Counted from the first letter of the stretch, positions 33,133 through 42,329 are shown. The stretch: DNA of 64,000 bases from an uncultured bacterium (GCA_942636505.2 CALOGB020000129.1:124001-188000), one strand, 5' to 3'. Program-made: numbers and translations. The notes: a model not told the origin generated them from the letters alone.

Positions 33133-35775
33133 TCAATGACGCGCCTGCTTCCGCGGATAATTGGGCACGGCTGGCGTGTTGGGCGGCGTAGGCTGCATGA
33201 ACGGGCGCTCGACGACCGGTTGCACGACCTGCGGCGTTTCGGGTGTTTCTACGATCACGGTGCCGGGCCGTTCTGGCGTCTGATACGTCACGCCACCCTC
33301 GACGACTTCGATCGTCGGCGGCGTCGGTACGCGCACCGTCACCGGCGGAACCTCCAGAAACGGCCGCGTCGCGTTGGGCAGGTTCGGAACAGGGGTGAGG
33401 GGCGGCGTCGCGGTAGGGGGCGGCGTGAGTACTGGCGGAGGGGTAGGCGTCGGCGTCGGCGCTGGTGCCGGGGCGGGCGCTGGTGCCGGAGCCGGAGCAG
33501 GCGCTGGTGCCGGGGCTGGGGCGGGCGCTGGTGCCGGAGCGGGCGCTGGTGCCGGAGCAGGCGCTGGTGCCGGAGCAGGCGCTGGTGCCGGAGCAGGCGC
33601 TGGAGCCGGGGCGGGCGCTGGTGCCGGGGCAGGCGCTGGTGCCGGGGCGGGCGCTGGTGCCGGGGCAGGTGCCGGTGCTGGAGCAGGCGCCGGTGCTGGA
33701 GCAGGCGCCGGTGCTGGAGCAGGCGCTGGAGCCGGCGCTGGGGCGGGCGCAGGTGCCGGAGCAGGTGCTGGCGCAGGTGCCGCAGCCGTAATCGTTCCCG
33801 TCGTCCGGAACCCGGCGACGCAGCACGAGCTCGCCAGCGCATACTGGTTCGCGTTCGCGCCGGTCAGCGTGTAGCCGCTGAAGCTGACGCCGATCCCCGT
33901 GCCTTCGCCGGTGCTGTCGAACGTCGCGGTCGCGTTCGGGCCGGCGACCAGCGATACGCCGGTCGGCGTGCCCGAGGTGCCGTTGGTGTTGAACCCGCTC
34001 AGCACCGCCGCATTGGTGCCGTCGGTGACCTTCTGCGCGGTCGGGAACAGCAGCATCCGCTGGGTGATCGCGGCGCCCTCGGTCATCACGAACTCAGTCG
34101 AGAAGTCGGTCGGCGTGGTGTACGAGACCGGGTTGTAATTGATCGACACCGGTGCCGCGGTGACCGTGGTCGGCGGCGACAGCGCGGAGAACACGATCGT
34201 GCCGCCGTTGACGCCGGGGCCAGTGCCGTCCGACCCCGCTATCAGCGTCAGCCCGATCGGCAGGCCCAGGCTCTGCGCGGGGATCGTCGTGCCGCGGGTC
34301 AGTGTGACCGCGGCGTCGATCATCACGTCATGGCCTGCGCACAAGGCGATGTTGCCGTCGGTCGTGGTGATCGCGTGGAACACCTGCACGTTGCGCCCGG
34401 CGTTGAGTAGGATGCTGCCGTTGGTCGTGGTCAGGTCCGCGTTGACGTTCACGTCGCGGCCACAGCACGCGACGATGTTGCCGTTGGTCGCGGTGATCGG
34501 CGCGTTGATGTTGACGTCGCGGAATGCGTTCATCGTCAGCGTCGTCGGCACGCCCGACGCAGTCCACGCGACCGCATCGTTAACGAAGATGTCGCCGTTG
34601 CCGGTGGTGGTGTCGCCCGCCGCGGGGATCGTGCTGATCGTGATGCTGGTCGTCACGAGCTGCGCCGACAGCGTCGCGCCCGAGATGTTGCCGCCCGCGC
34701 CGATCACGTAATCCTGCGGATCGATCAGCCACATGCCGGTCATACCGGACCGCGCGAAGGTCGAGACCTTTGCGCTATCGGCGACGTTGACGGTCGCCGC
34801 CGACGTCTCGATGAAGCCGCCATTGCCGCCGACCGGCGCGCTGGCGTCGAGCGTGCCGGCGAGGCTGACCGTGCCGGTCTTCATGTCGCCCAGCAGCATG
34901 ATCGTGCCGCCGCGGTTCTGCAACGTGCGCGCCTCGACGATGCCGGTGTTGTTGACCGCGGTGTGGAGCAGGTCGCCGGCTCCTTGCGCGGTCATCACGA
35001 CCTTGCCGCCGTCGGCGCGGATCAGCCCGCCGTTGCGGACCAGCGCGCCGACCGCACCCTTGTCGACCGCGACGTTGAGTAGGCCGTCGCCCGCCACGTC
35101 GAGTGTGATCGCCTCGCCGCCCGCCAGCACGACCGTACCGAAGTTCGCCTTGATCGTGCCGCCGTTACCGACGTTCGCGCCGAGCAGCGCGACATAGCCG
35201 TTCTTCGCAGTGATCGTGCCGTCGTTCTGCACGCTCGCGCCGCTCGTGCCCGCGAAACTGTTTTTCCCCGCGAGGAAGTCTGAGTCGGAAATGTTCAGCG
35301 TCGAGGCCACCAGGCCGCCGACGTTGACGTTGGCGGTCTGGCCGAACAGGATGCCGTTCGCGTTGACCAGGAACACCTTCCCGTTCGCCGACAGATTGCC
35401 GAGGATCACCGACGGGTCCGAGCCGAGCACGCGGTTCAGCGCGACCGAGCTGCTGGTCGGCTGCTCGAAGACGACGCTCTTGCCCTTGCCGATCGAGAAG
35501 GACTGCCAGTTGATCGCCGCGCGGTCGCTGGTCTGCGTCACGGTGAGCGACTTGGCACCAGTGGCGATGCTCGCCTGGCCCGCGACGACCTCACCGCCGG
35601 TCGGGAGCGTCTGCGCCTCGACCGGGCGCGCTGCTACCGTGCCCGCGAGGCTGAATCCTATCAGCCACGCGAACCGCGCGAGCCCGGTCGTGCCGAACAA
35701 GCTGCCGCGCTTGATGCGCGTGACGGTGGGAGCGGGGCGACTGGTGTTTCTGATCGACGAAGGGATGGGGGTCAT
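33133..35775 (-). CDS. TpsA-type two-partner secretion exoprotein with Ala-Pro repeat
   Basis: An 880-residue exported protein. An extended signal peptide (about 55 residues, hydrophobic FAWLIGFSLAGTVAA) is followed by the TPS/haemagglutination-activity domain (residues 57-180; NINGI-like NANGILFG at 138-145). A beta-helix-type region with repeated asparagine-rich turns and a YDG-like domain (AQKVTDGTNAAVLSG) follow. Then comes an uninterrupted Ala-Pro dipeptide run of about 110 residues and a Pro/Thr/Val-rich tail. ATG 35775 follows GAGGATACCGC. The tpsB partner lies 58 bases upstream. The Ala-Pro run could act as a rigid stalk or a modification target. Confidence 0.9.
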   Translation of the reverse strand: MTPIPSSIRNTSRPAPTVTRIKRGSLFGTTGLARFAWLIGFSLAGTVAARPVEAQTLPTGGEVVAGQASIATGAKSLTVTQTSDRAAINWQSFSIGKGKSVVFEQPTSSSVALNRVLGSDPSVILGNLSANGKVFLVNANGILFGQTANVNVGGLVASTLNISDSDFLAGKNSFAGTSGASVQNDGTITAKNGYVALLGANVGNGGTIKANFGTVVLAGGEAITLDVAGDGLLNVAVDKGAVGALVRNGGLIRADGGKVVMTAQGAGDLLHTAVNNTGIVEARTLQNRGGTIMLLGDMKTGTVSLAGTLDASAPVGGNGGFIETSAATVNVADSAKVSTFARSGMTGMWLIDPQDYVIGAGGNISGATLSAQLVTTSITISTIPAAGDTTTGNGDIFVNDAVAWTASGVPTTLTMNAFRDVNINAPITATNGNIVACCGRDVNVNADLTTTNGSILLNAGRNVQVFHAITTTDGNIALCAGHDVMIDAAVTLTRGTTIPAQSLGLPIGLTLIAGSDGTGPGVNGGTIVFSALSPPTTVTAAPVSINYNPVSYTTPTDFSTEFVMTEGAAITQRMLLFPTAQKVTDGTNAAVLSGFNTNGTSGTPTGVSLVAGPNATATFDSTGEGTGIGVSFSGYTLTGANANQYALASSCCVAGFRTTGTITAAAPAPAPAPAPAPAPAPAPAPAPAPAPAPAPAPAPAPAPAPAPAPAPAPAPAPAPAPAPAPAPAPAPAPAPAPAPAPAPAPAPAPAPAPAPAPAPAPAPAPAPAPAPAPTPTPTPPPVLTPPPTATPPLTPVPNLPNATRPFLEVPPVTVRVPTPPTIEVVEGGVTYQTPERPGTVIVETPETPQVVQPVVERPFMQPTPPNTPAVPNYPRKQARH
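33456..33788. repeat. Tandem repeat encoding (Ala-Pro)n in tpsA
   Basis: About 330 bases of degenerate six-base units that read GCX-CCX on the minus strand. Longer exact units stand out: an 18-base unit starting GCCGGAGCAGGCGCTGG recurs at about 33534-33605, and another starting GCCGGTGCTGGAGCAGG recurs three times at about 33670-33726. Such structure is prone to length change by slippage or recombination. The length stays a multiple of six, so the frame is kept. Confidence 0.85.
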
Positions 35776-35833
35776 GTGCGGTATCCTCGGTGGCGGCGGA
35801 TGGCCGCTGAATTTTTGTGGGGTGCTGGTGCGC

Positions 35834-37516
35834 TCAGAAGGTCTTCGAGAGCTGGAACCAGGCGCGGCCCGACTTGTCGGGGGCGGACGTCGCATCGGCA
35901 TCGCCGAGCTTGCGTGCATAGGTCGCCTTGGCAGCGATACCGTACGGTCCCGCCCAGCTCAGCCCGGCGCCGTACGCGCTGCGCTTCGCGTGGTTCGATC
36001 CGTCAAAATACGGGTGCTTGACGTAATCGACCTCGCCGACGTCGACGAACCCGAACAGCTGAAGCGCGCCCGGAACGACCTGCGGCAGGGCCAGTCGTGC
36101 CTCGGCGGTGGCGACGTAGCCCTGGTCGCCGTAGGCCTCGCCCTCCGGATAGGCGCGGACGGCATAGGCGCCGCCCAGCTCCATCTTCTCGGAGATATCG
36201 AGGTTGCTGAACGCGATCTGCCCGCGCGCGGAGGCGAACAGCGACAGTGGCCCGACAATCGTCTGCAGTCGCGCGAAGCTGAACTGCACTTTCCCGTAGC
36301 TGCCGTCGGTGCGCGCGGTCAGCGCGTCGACCGAGCGCTCATAGGCGCCGCGAATGTCGAGATTACCGACCGAATAGCTCAGCGAATACGCGCTCCAGCC
36401 GCCCCCCAGCAGCGTGTCGTGCTCGTCGCCGCTGAGGCCCGCGGTGACGACCTGCGCGCGGCGGAAAGTGGTGACGTCGACAATGCCGATCTTGTCCTCG
36501 AACCACTTCACGTCGCCGCCGAGCGTCACGTACAGATTGTTGTCGCGCGACCGGATCAGCGGATAGCTTGCATAAACGCTCGCGACGTCGGCATTGCCGC
36601 TGCCGTCGAGGCTGTCGAATTCCTTGCCCAGCGAGTATTCGAGATGCGCGAACGCGACGCCGAGCGTGACCTGCCCGATCGGTGCCTGGTACGATGCGCG
36701 GCCGTAGGCGAGGCCGGAGAACGAAGTCAGCGCGCGGAGGCTCAGCACGTCGCCCGAGCCGGTCGGGTTGTTCCAGTTGACCACGCCGCCGACGCGGTAG
36801 GCGCCGGTGTAGCGGTTGCCGGCGTTGTCGGCCTCGACGCTACCGGTGATGCTCTGGCCTGGGGTGATCGCGACCAGCAGGTCCGACGTGCCGACCGCGG
36901 TGCCGGGGCTCAGCGTCGAGGACACGCGTACGCCGGGCAGGTCCGACAGCATCAGCAAGTGGCGCTCGAGCGGTGCGACCGCGACAGGATCGCCGACGTC
37001 GAGCCCGGCAAGGATGCCGCTCGCGACGCTATCCGACAGTCGCGATTCATTCTTCACGCCGACCGCGCCGAAGCGTCCTTCGATGACGGCGATCGTCACT
37101 GCGCCGCTCCGTACGTCCTGTTCGGGCAGGTAGGCGTTCGCGACGAAATAGCCGCGGCTCGTGTAATAGGCGGTGATCCGCGCGGCGAGCGTCTTCAGCT
37201 CGGACAGGTCGAGCTCGCTGTTCGGCGTGAACTGCGATGCGGCGATCAGGTCGGCTTCTGGAAACAGCGTCGCGCCGGTCACGCGCAGCGAGCGGACGAG
37301 CGTCTTCGGACCACCCGTGGCGGCAACGACGATGGGCGTCTTGCGCTCAAAACCGAAGTCGGGCGCGGGCGTCTCGTTCAGCGGTACGGGCGGGATCTGC
37401 TGGAGCTGTCCACCGGCCCCCACGGGAACCTGCGCCTGCGCCGATTGCGTCGAAATCAGCAAGGCAGCCGGGCTCACAGCCGCAAGTGCGGCTGCCCAAA
37501 GGGTCGACTTGTACAT
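35834..37516 (-). CDS. TpsB-type outer-membrane transporter (ShlB/FhaC family)
   Basis: A 560-residue protein. The signal peptide ends SAQA, before QVPVGAGGQ. A POTRA_2 domain lies at about residues 65-145 (LRVTGATLFPEADLI, YYTSRGYFVANAYLPEQDV) and a second POTRA-like part follows (VIEGRFGAV). The C-terminal 16-strand barrel ends in a typical aromatic FQLSKTF. It should fold in the outer membrane and secrete TpsA. ATG 37516 follows GAGGTGTTC, so the 15-residue extension is rejected. It is the first gene of the tpsB-tpsA-L,D-transpeptidase operon. Confidence 0.92.
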   Translation of the reverse strand: MYKSTLWAAALAAVSPAALLISTQSAQAQVPVGAGGQLQQIPPVPLNETPAPDFGFERKTPIVVAATGGPKTLVRSLRVTGATLFPEADLIAASQFTPNSELDLSELKTLAARITAYYTSRGYFVANAYLPEQDVRSGAVTIAVIEGRFGAVGVKNESRLSDSVASGILAGLDVGDPVAVAPLERHLLMLSDLPGVRVSSTLSPGTAVGTSDLLVAITPGQSITGSVEADNAGNRYTGAYRVGGVVNWNNPTGSGDVLSLRALTSFSGLAYGRASYQAPIGQVTLGVAFAHLEYSLGKEFDSLDGSGNADVASVYASYPLIRSRDNNLYVTLGGDVKWFEDKIGIVDVTTFRRAQVVTAGLSGDEHDTLLGGGWSAYSLSYSVGNLDIRGAYERSVDALTARTDGSYGKVQFSFARLQTIVGPLSLFASARGQIAFSNLDISEKMELGGAYAVRAYPEGEAYGDQGYVATAEARLALPQVVPGALQLFGFVDVGEVDYVKHPYFDGSNHAKRSAYGAGLSWAGPYGIAAKATYARKLGDADATSAPDKSGRAWFQLSKTF

Positions 37517-38064
37517 GAACACCTCGAAAGTCACCGCGGATGGAAGGCACGGGTCTCCCATCCGCAGCAGCGGGAGCCATGTTCAATGAATGTGGGGAGA
37601 GCGTCCGAAGCAAGGACGAAGCCTTCGAAGATACTGGAGCGCGATTATGATCGCGTCTCAAGAATCTGTATGCAAACAGGCATCATTAGGCTGAAACGGT
37701 CCGTCGCGACGTTCGCAACGCTTGGCCTATTCCACCATACTTGATCTATGTATGTTACTAAGATCAATTACAAGCTGAATATCTAATTAATTGTTCGTTA
37801 ATTTACAATTATTGCAATCGAGTAGCAGTCTCCGGCGTGACTGGTCCTTGTCACGTCAGTCTATAGATGACGTTGACGTAAAGAGCAGAGAGATACTGCC
37901 TTTCGGGACGGCGGGCAGCGGTATGCTGTTGCTGGAAGTGGATAGGCTCCCACAGCCAAGGTCTCGTGAGCAGCATCCCACGCACCCGGGGGTCGGGTAC
38001 GCTCGCTACCGACTGTTCGCGGCCATGGCGCAATAGGTCGCTGCAGCTATCCTCGATCGTTCCG
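37517..38064. promoter_or_regulatory. 548-base non-coding region upstream of tpsB
   Basis: No gene is supported here. A sharply AT-rich island runs from about 37735 to 37825 in otherwise GC-rich DNA. It contains a perfect inverted repeat, TTGATCT and AGATCAA, spaced by 13 bases at 37741-37767, about 225 bases before the tpsB start. This is a candidate operator and promoter zone for the tpsB operon. The segment 37840-38064 next to the PepSY gene end shows no clear features. Confidence 0.5.
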
Positions 38065-39447
38065 CTATCGCCTCACCGCCGCGAGCAACACCAAGCGGTC
38101 GATCAGGAAGATCACAACTACCGACACCCCCAGGATCGGGAACACTATCCCCGCGACGATGAGAATGGCGACCGCACCCTTGATCCTCGTCGGGGACACG
38201 CGAGCGGGCGCGGCGAGGCGGCCCGTCGGACGGCGTTTCCACCACATCACGACACCGCTGATCACGAGCAGCACGATCGCGAGGCAGATTGCCAACATCA
38301 CGAGCTGGTTCGCCAGCCCGAAGTAATTCCCCATGTGCAGCTGGACGCCGAGCTCGATCGCCTTCGCCGCCCAGCCATACTCAGGGTAGCCGACCTCGCG
38401 GAGCAGGCCGCCGGTCCAGCGATCGAAATACAGCGTGCGCTGCCCCTGCGGCTGATCGGGATAGGTGTAGGCGGTGTAGACGCCGGTCGCCCCACTCGGC
38501 AGGAACAGGCGATACGCGCCCGCGACGTGGTGATCGCGCGTGACGGAGGTTGCGATGCGGTCGATCCCGGCCACTGCCGCATCGTCGCGGACCGCCATGG
38601 TCATCTCGTGGCCGGCATGACCGGCATGTTCGGAGGATGCCGTCGATGTCGGCATCGGTGCGAGTTCCATCGTCCACGGTGCTTCGCCGAGCGCGGTCTT
38701 CATCGGCACGCTCGCAGGGGCATTGTGCGTGCGGTTCGACGCCGGATAACCGATGCCGAGCGCCGCGGTGCCGCGGTTGAGCAGGTCGCCCTGGATTCCC
38801 GCCCAGGGGAGGCCGGTCAGCAGCAGGAACGCGATGAAAGCGACGGACCAGAACCCGATCACCGCGTGCAGATCGCGCCAGAACAGGCGTCCCCCCGCAC
38901 TAAGCCTGGGATAGAGGATACCGCCGAACCCACCGCGCCCGCGCGGCCACCACAGATACAGCCCGGTGACGATCAGGACGAGCGCCCAGCAGGCGGCAAG
39001 CTCTACGATCCGATCGCCGACCGTGCCGAGCGTCAGCGATCCGTGCATCTCGTCGGCGAACCCTACCAGCGTGCGGGCGTAGATCGTCGAGCCGAGCACG
39101 CGGCCCGTTCCCGGATCGACGGCCACGCGAAGCGGCTCGCCGTGGTCGGGGGTGACGAAGACGACCGCCGAGCGGTTGGGCGCCCCCGGCAGATCGATTC
39201 GCGTCGCGGCCCCCGGATGAGCCTTCAGCGCGGCATCGATCATTCGCGACGGCGGCATCTGCGTTTCATGGACCGCGACGAAGCGCTGCGCCGGATACAG
39301 CGCATCGTCGATCTCGTCGTTGAACAGATAGATCGAGCCCGTGACGGCGAGGATCAGCAGGAAAGGCGCGACGATCAGGCCGGCATAGAAATGCCAGCGC
39401 CACAGCGCGCGGTATGCTTTCGGATCGACCGAACCGGTGAATGCCAT
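38065..39447 (-). CDS. PepSY-associated TM protein (second PepSY protein)
   Basis: A 460-residue inner-membrane protein of the PepSY_TM family. It has four membrane-helix blocks: YAGLIVAPFLLILAVTGSIY, the ELAACWALVLIVTGLYLWW region, WSVAFIAFLLLTGLPW, and a C-terminal pair. Conserved His residues occur in WRDLHAVIGFW and VQLHMGNYFG. Relatives such as FpvG assist ferric-siderophore reduction at the inner membrane. It begins 14 bases after the receptor gene stop, with AGGGG upstream, and forms a receptor/PepSY pair. Confidence 0.88.
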   Translation of the reverse strand: MAFTGSVDPKAYRALWRWHFYAGLIVAPFLLILAVTGSIYLFNDEIDDALYPAQRFVAVHETQMPPSRMIDAALKAHPGAATRIDLPGAPNRSAVVFVTPDHGEPLRVAVDPGTGRVLGSTIYARTLVGFADEMHGSLTLGTVGDRIVELAACWALVLIVTGLYLWWPRGRGGFGGILYPRLSAGGRLFWRDLHAVIGFWSVAFIAFLLLTGLPWAGIQGDLLNRGTAALGIGYPASNRTHNAPASVPMKTALGEAPWTMELAPMPTSTASSEHAGHAGHEMTMAVRDDAAVAGIDRIATSVTRDHHVAGAYRLFLPSGATGVYTAYTYPDQPQGQRTLYFDRWTGGLLREVGYPEYGWAAKAIELGVQLHMGNYFGLANQLVMLAICLAIVLLVISGVVMWWKRRPTGRLAAPARVSPTRIKGAVAILIVAGIVFPILGVSVVVIFLIDRLVLLAAVRR

Positions 39448-39461
39448 CTGGAAACCCCTGC

Positions 39462-41687
39462 TCAGAAAAGCGTGGAAAGCGCGATTTCGACACTGCGTGG
39501 CGCGCCGATATAGACGTTGGTCGTCGGGTAGCCCGAATACTCGCCGTAGAACGCGTCGGTCAGGTTGCGGCCGCGGACCGACACCGATGCTTGCGGTGCG
39601 ACCTGATAGCTGATCGACGCATCGATGGTCGTATGGCCGCGGACGAAATAGCTGTTGGCGGTGTCGGTGTAGAAGCCGGACACGTGCCGGACGAACCCGC
39701 CGAGGGTCACCGGTATGGCCTTGATCGTATAGAGCGCCGAACCGCTGACGGTGGTCGAGGGCGTGTTGATCGGTCGGTTGCCGGCGCGGTCGATGCGCGC
39801 GCCGGCGATCAGTTCGCTCAACTGGTCGTACTGCGCATCGGTATAGGCGGCACCCGCTGACACGGAGAGTGCATCGGTGACCGCTGCGCCGATATTGAGC
39901 TCGACGCCCTGCGACGATTGCTTGCCGCCTTGAATGGCTTGCTGCGGATTGTTCGGATCGCGCGTGAGGATGTTGGTCTGCTCGATCCGATATGCGGCGC
40001 CGGTCATCGTCACCCGCTTGGCGAACGCGGCGGCCTTGAAACCGACCTCGTATGAGTGGCCCTTGGTCAGTTTGTACGTCGTGTTGACGATCGACTGGAG
40101 CAGTATCGACGATACCGGCGTCACCGCCGTCGTGTACTGGCCGTACAAGGTGATACCTGGCGTAAGGTCGTAGGTGGTGCCGATCCGCCAGGAGAACGGA
40201 TCGTAGGTCGGCGTGCCCCGCGTCACAGCGCCGTTCGCGTTGAGGTTGGTGATGACGCGGGTCAGGTCGATATGATCGTACCGCGCGCCGCCGACCAGCA
40301 GCCAGCCTGGAGTCAGGTTGAGCGCATCCTCGGCGAACACCGACGCCGTCTTGAGCTTCGAGTCATAGACGACGTTGGTCGTCGAATAGGCGGCATCGCT
40401 GGTCGGGAAGACGCCGACGATCGGCACGAACGGATCGACGTTCGCGATCCGCACGGCGGCGTTGCCACCGACCGGGCTTTGTTGACGCGGGTTGACGAAG
40501 TTGGTGTCGTTATATTCGCCGCCCAGGCTGAACCGGTTGCGCAGTCCTGCGATCACGCTGTCGTTGGCAATCACCAGCCGCTCGTTCCAGAACCTGTGGT
40601 CGTGGTAGATCCGCTGGACCGACCGCGCGAAGCTGCCATTGGGGAAGGCGGCTGTGGGGGCGGTGAAGTTCTGATCGCCACTCAGCACGAAGTCGCGCTT
40701 GGCGTGATACCAGGTGAAGTCGTTCGCGACCGACCAGCCGCCGCCGATCGCATAGTCGATCCGCGACCGCAGCGTCGTGTCGCGTGCGCCGGAATAGGCA
40801 CCGTACGGATTGTAGTTGCGACGGCGCAGTGCCTTGTCGATTACCATGCCGTTACCGCTCCGCAGCGCGTTGCTCGGATCGCGCGCAACGGCGGCGGAGA
40901 CGAACGGCAGCCCCTGATAACTGCTGCCGTACCGGTCCTCGTAATGGTCGACGGCGAAGAGCAGGCTCAGGTCGGTCGACGGCTTGAACAGGATGCTGCC
41001 CGTCAGGCCGACCGAGCGCGTCGCATTACCGTCGACGTCGTACAGGCTGTCGGAGTGCATGTAGCTCGCGTCCGCGCGGACCGCGACGGTGTCCGACAGT
41101 TTCAGGTTCACGCCGCTGGCCGCGGTCACCGTGTCGAAGCTGCCGACGCTCAACAAGCCGTCGAGGTGGTCGCCGTCGAACGTCGGCTTGCGGGTGACCT
41201 TGTTGATGACGCCGGCCAGCGCGCCTTCGCCGTAGAGCACCGAGGCTGGCCCCTTGATCACTTCGATCCGGTCGAAATGCCAAACGTTGGTATCGCGCTG
41301 GACCACGGTCGAGGTGGAGATACGGACGCCGTCCTGCAGGATCGAGACGGCGCCGCCCGAAAAGCCGCGCAACGTCACGACCGCGGGGTTGCCAGGGACG
41401 TTGCCCGCGATCGCGCCGACGACGCTGTTGAAGGCCTCGCGTGCGGTGCGCAGGCCCTGCACCTGCATGTCCGCCTGCGTCAGCGTCTCGACGGTCGCGG
41501 GCGTCTCGCGCACCGACAGGCCGAGCCGGCTGCCGGTATCGGATTTGCGATCGAGCTTCAGCTGGTCGCGCTGGCCGGTGACGACGATCTCGGCCTTCTT
41601 GTCGATCGCGTCCTCCTTGTCAGACGCGTGGGCGGCCCCCGAGAACGCGACGATCGATGCCGACGCGAAGACTATGGTTTTGAACAT
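39462..41687 (-). CDS. TonB-dependent siderophore receptor
   Basis: A 741-residue outer-membrane receptor. The signal peptide is MFKTIVFASASIVAFSGAAHA. A TonB box EIVVTGQRD and plug (TQADMQVQGLRTAREAFNSV, FSGGAVSILQDGVRI, IKGPASVLYGEGALAGVIN) precede the barrel, ending STLF. The NPGNPAV and VxxGxxxYGEGAxAGVINxVTRKP pattern matches the ferrichrome/catecholate siderophore receptor group. ATG 41687 follows AGGGATTCAC, removing 177 codons of upstream frame. No STN domain is present. It is followed at once by a PepSY protein. Confidence 0.92.
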   Translation of the reverse strand: MFKTIVFASASIVAFSGAAHASDKEDAIDKKAEIVVTGQRDQLKLDRKSDTGSRLGLSVRETPATVETLTQADMQVQGLRTAREAFNSVVGAIAGNVPGNPAVVTLRGFSGGAVSILQDGVRISTSTVVQRDTNVWHFDRIEVIKGPASVLYGEGALAGVINKVTRKPTFDGDHLDGLLSVGSFDTVTAASGVNLKLSDTVAVRADASYMHSDSLYDVDGNATRSVGLTGSILFKPSTDLSLLFAVDHYEDRYGSSYQGLPFVSAAVARDPSNALRSGNGMVIDKALRRRNYNPYGAYSGARDTTLRSRIDYAIGGGWSVANDFTWYHAKRDFVLSGDQNFTAPTAAFPNGSFARSVQRIYHDHRFWNERLVIANDSVIAGLRNRFSLGGEYNDTNFVNPRQQSPVGGNAAVRIANVDPFVPIVGVFPTSDAAYSTTNVVYDSKLKTASVFAEDALNLTPGWLLVGGARYDHIDLTRVITNLNANGAVTRGTPTYDPFSWRIGTTYDLTPGITLYGQYTTAVTPVSSILLQSIVNTTYKLTKGHSYEVGFKAAAFAKRVTMTGAAYRIEQTNILTRDPNNPQQAIQGGKQSSQGVELNIGAAVTDALSVSAGAAYTDAQYDQLSELIAGARIDRAGNRPINTPSTTVSGSALYTIKAIPVTLGGFVRHVSGFYTDTANSYFVRGHTTIDASISYQVAPQASVSVRGRNLTDAFYGEYSGYPTTNVYIGAPRSVEIALSTLF

Positions 41688-41833
41688 GTGAATCCCTGCT
41701 GGACCCGTCCGCACATCTTGGTGCGGATCGGATGCCGTCATCCCCGCGGACTTGCCGCGCGTGTCGAACCGGTCCGCCGACGTGGTGGACCAACCAAAGC
41801 ATCGTGATCGCGTCCGGTCCGAAGACCGACGGA

Positions 41834-42265
41834 TCACGCGACGGGGAAGGGCGGGGGGCCTCGCAAGGGTGGCCGAAGATAGGGTTGCGCGGCGATCGGT
41901 ACCGCGGTTCTCACGCGGAAGGCGAGGCCGACGATGAACGCGATGGCGATCGCCAGCAGCACCGGATCGACCGCCGCCAGCGACGGCGCGGTCAGGCCGG
42001 AAAAGGCGCAGGGCATCTCCCGCTCCTGATGATCGGACTTGCCCGAATGATGCGCCATGCCCGGCATCGCCATCGTCATCGCCGTCATCGGTGCCATCAC
42101 CGTCTGCGCGGGCGCGATGCCGCCGCAGATCTCGATCGTCACGCGCCCCCCGGAGACGACCGGCATGAACCCGGCGGGCACCAGGACCTTCATCACCAGC
42201 GCGCAGGCAAACACCCACGCCGCCAGCTGGCGATGGTCCAGGAGAAGGCGACGGAGTGCTGCCAC
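41834..42265 (-). CDS. DUF2946 family protein
   Basis: A 143-residue membrane protein with a hydrophobic N-terminus (LAAWVFACALVMKVLVPAGF) and a second helix near residues 103-120 (LLAIAIAFIVGLAF). Between them lies a Met/His-rich segment (MAMPGMAHHSGKSDHQERE) followed by a Cys. This DUF2946 pattern is often seen next to TonB receptors and copper-linked genes, and suggests metal binding in the periplasm (inference). It lies 64 bases after the PepSY gene and 146 bases before the siderophore receptor gene. Confidence 0.8.
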   Translation of the reverse strand: MAALRRLLLDHRQLAAWVFACALVMKVLVPAGFMPVVSGGRVTIEICGGIAPAQTVMAPMTAMTMAMPGMAHHSGKSDHQEREMPCAFSGLTAPSLAAVDPVLLAIAIAFIVGLAFRVRTAVPIAAQPYLRPPLRGPPPFPVA

Positions 42266-42329
42266 GGCGCAGGACTACGCGCTCGCGGTGGCGCTGTCAC
42301 GTGGACGAAACGTCCCGTTGAAGCCTGGA

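Noticed and set aside
33456..33788. CRISPR-like array
   Set aside because: The repeats are contiguous and coding, with no unique spacers and no cas genes nearby.
33374..33874. Glycine-alanine repeat protein on the plus strand
   Set aside because: It is the reverse complement of the tpsA Ala-Pro repeat and has no signal peptide or supporting context.
35210..37744. Plus-strand 844-codon open frame
   Set aside because: It is antisense to tpsB and the 5' part of tpsA, has arginine/valine-rich shadow composition, no ribosome binding site and no domain.
37791..38036. 81-codon plus-strand frame after the AT-rich island
   Set aside because: No ribosome binding site, no recognisable sequence pattern, and poor codon use for this genome.
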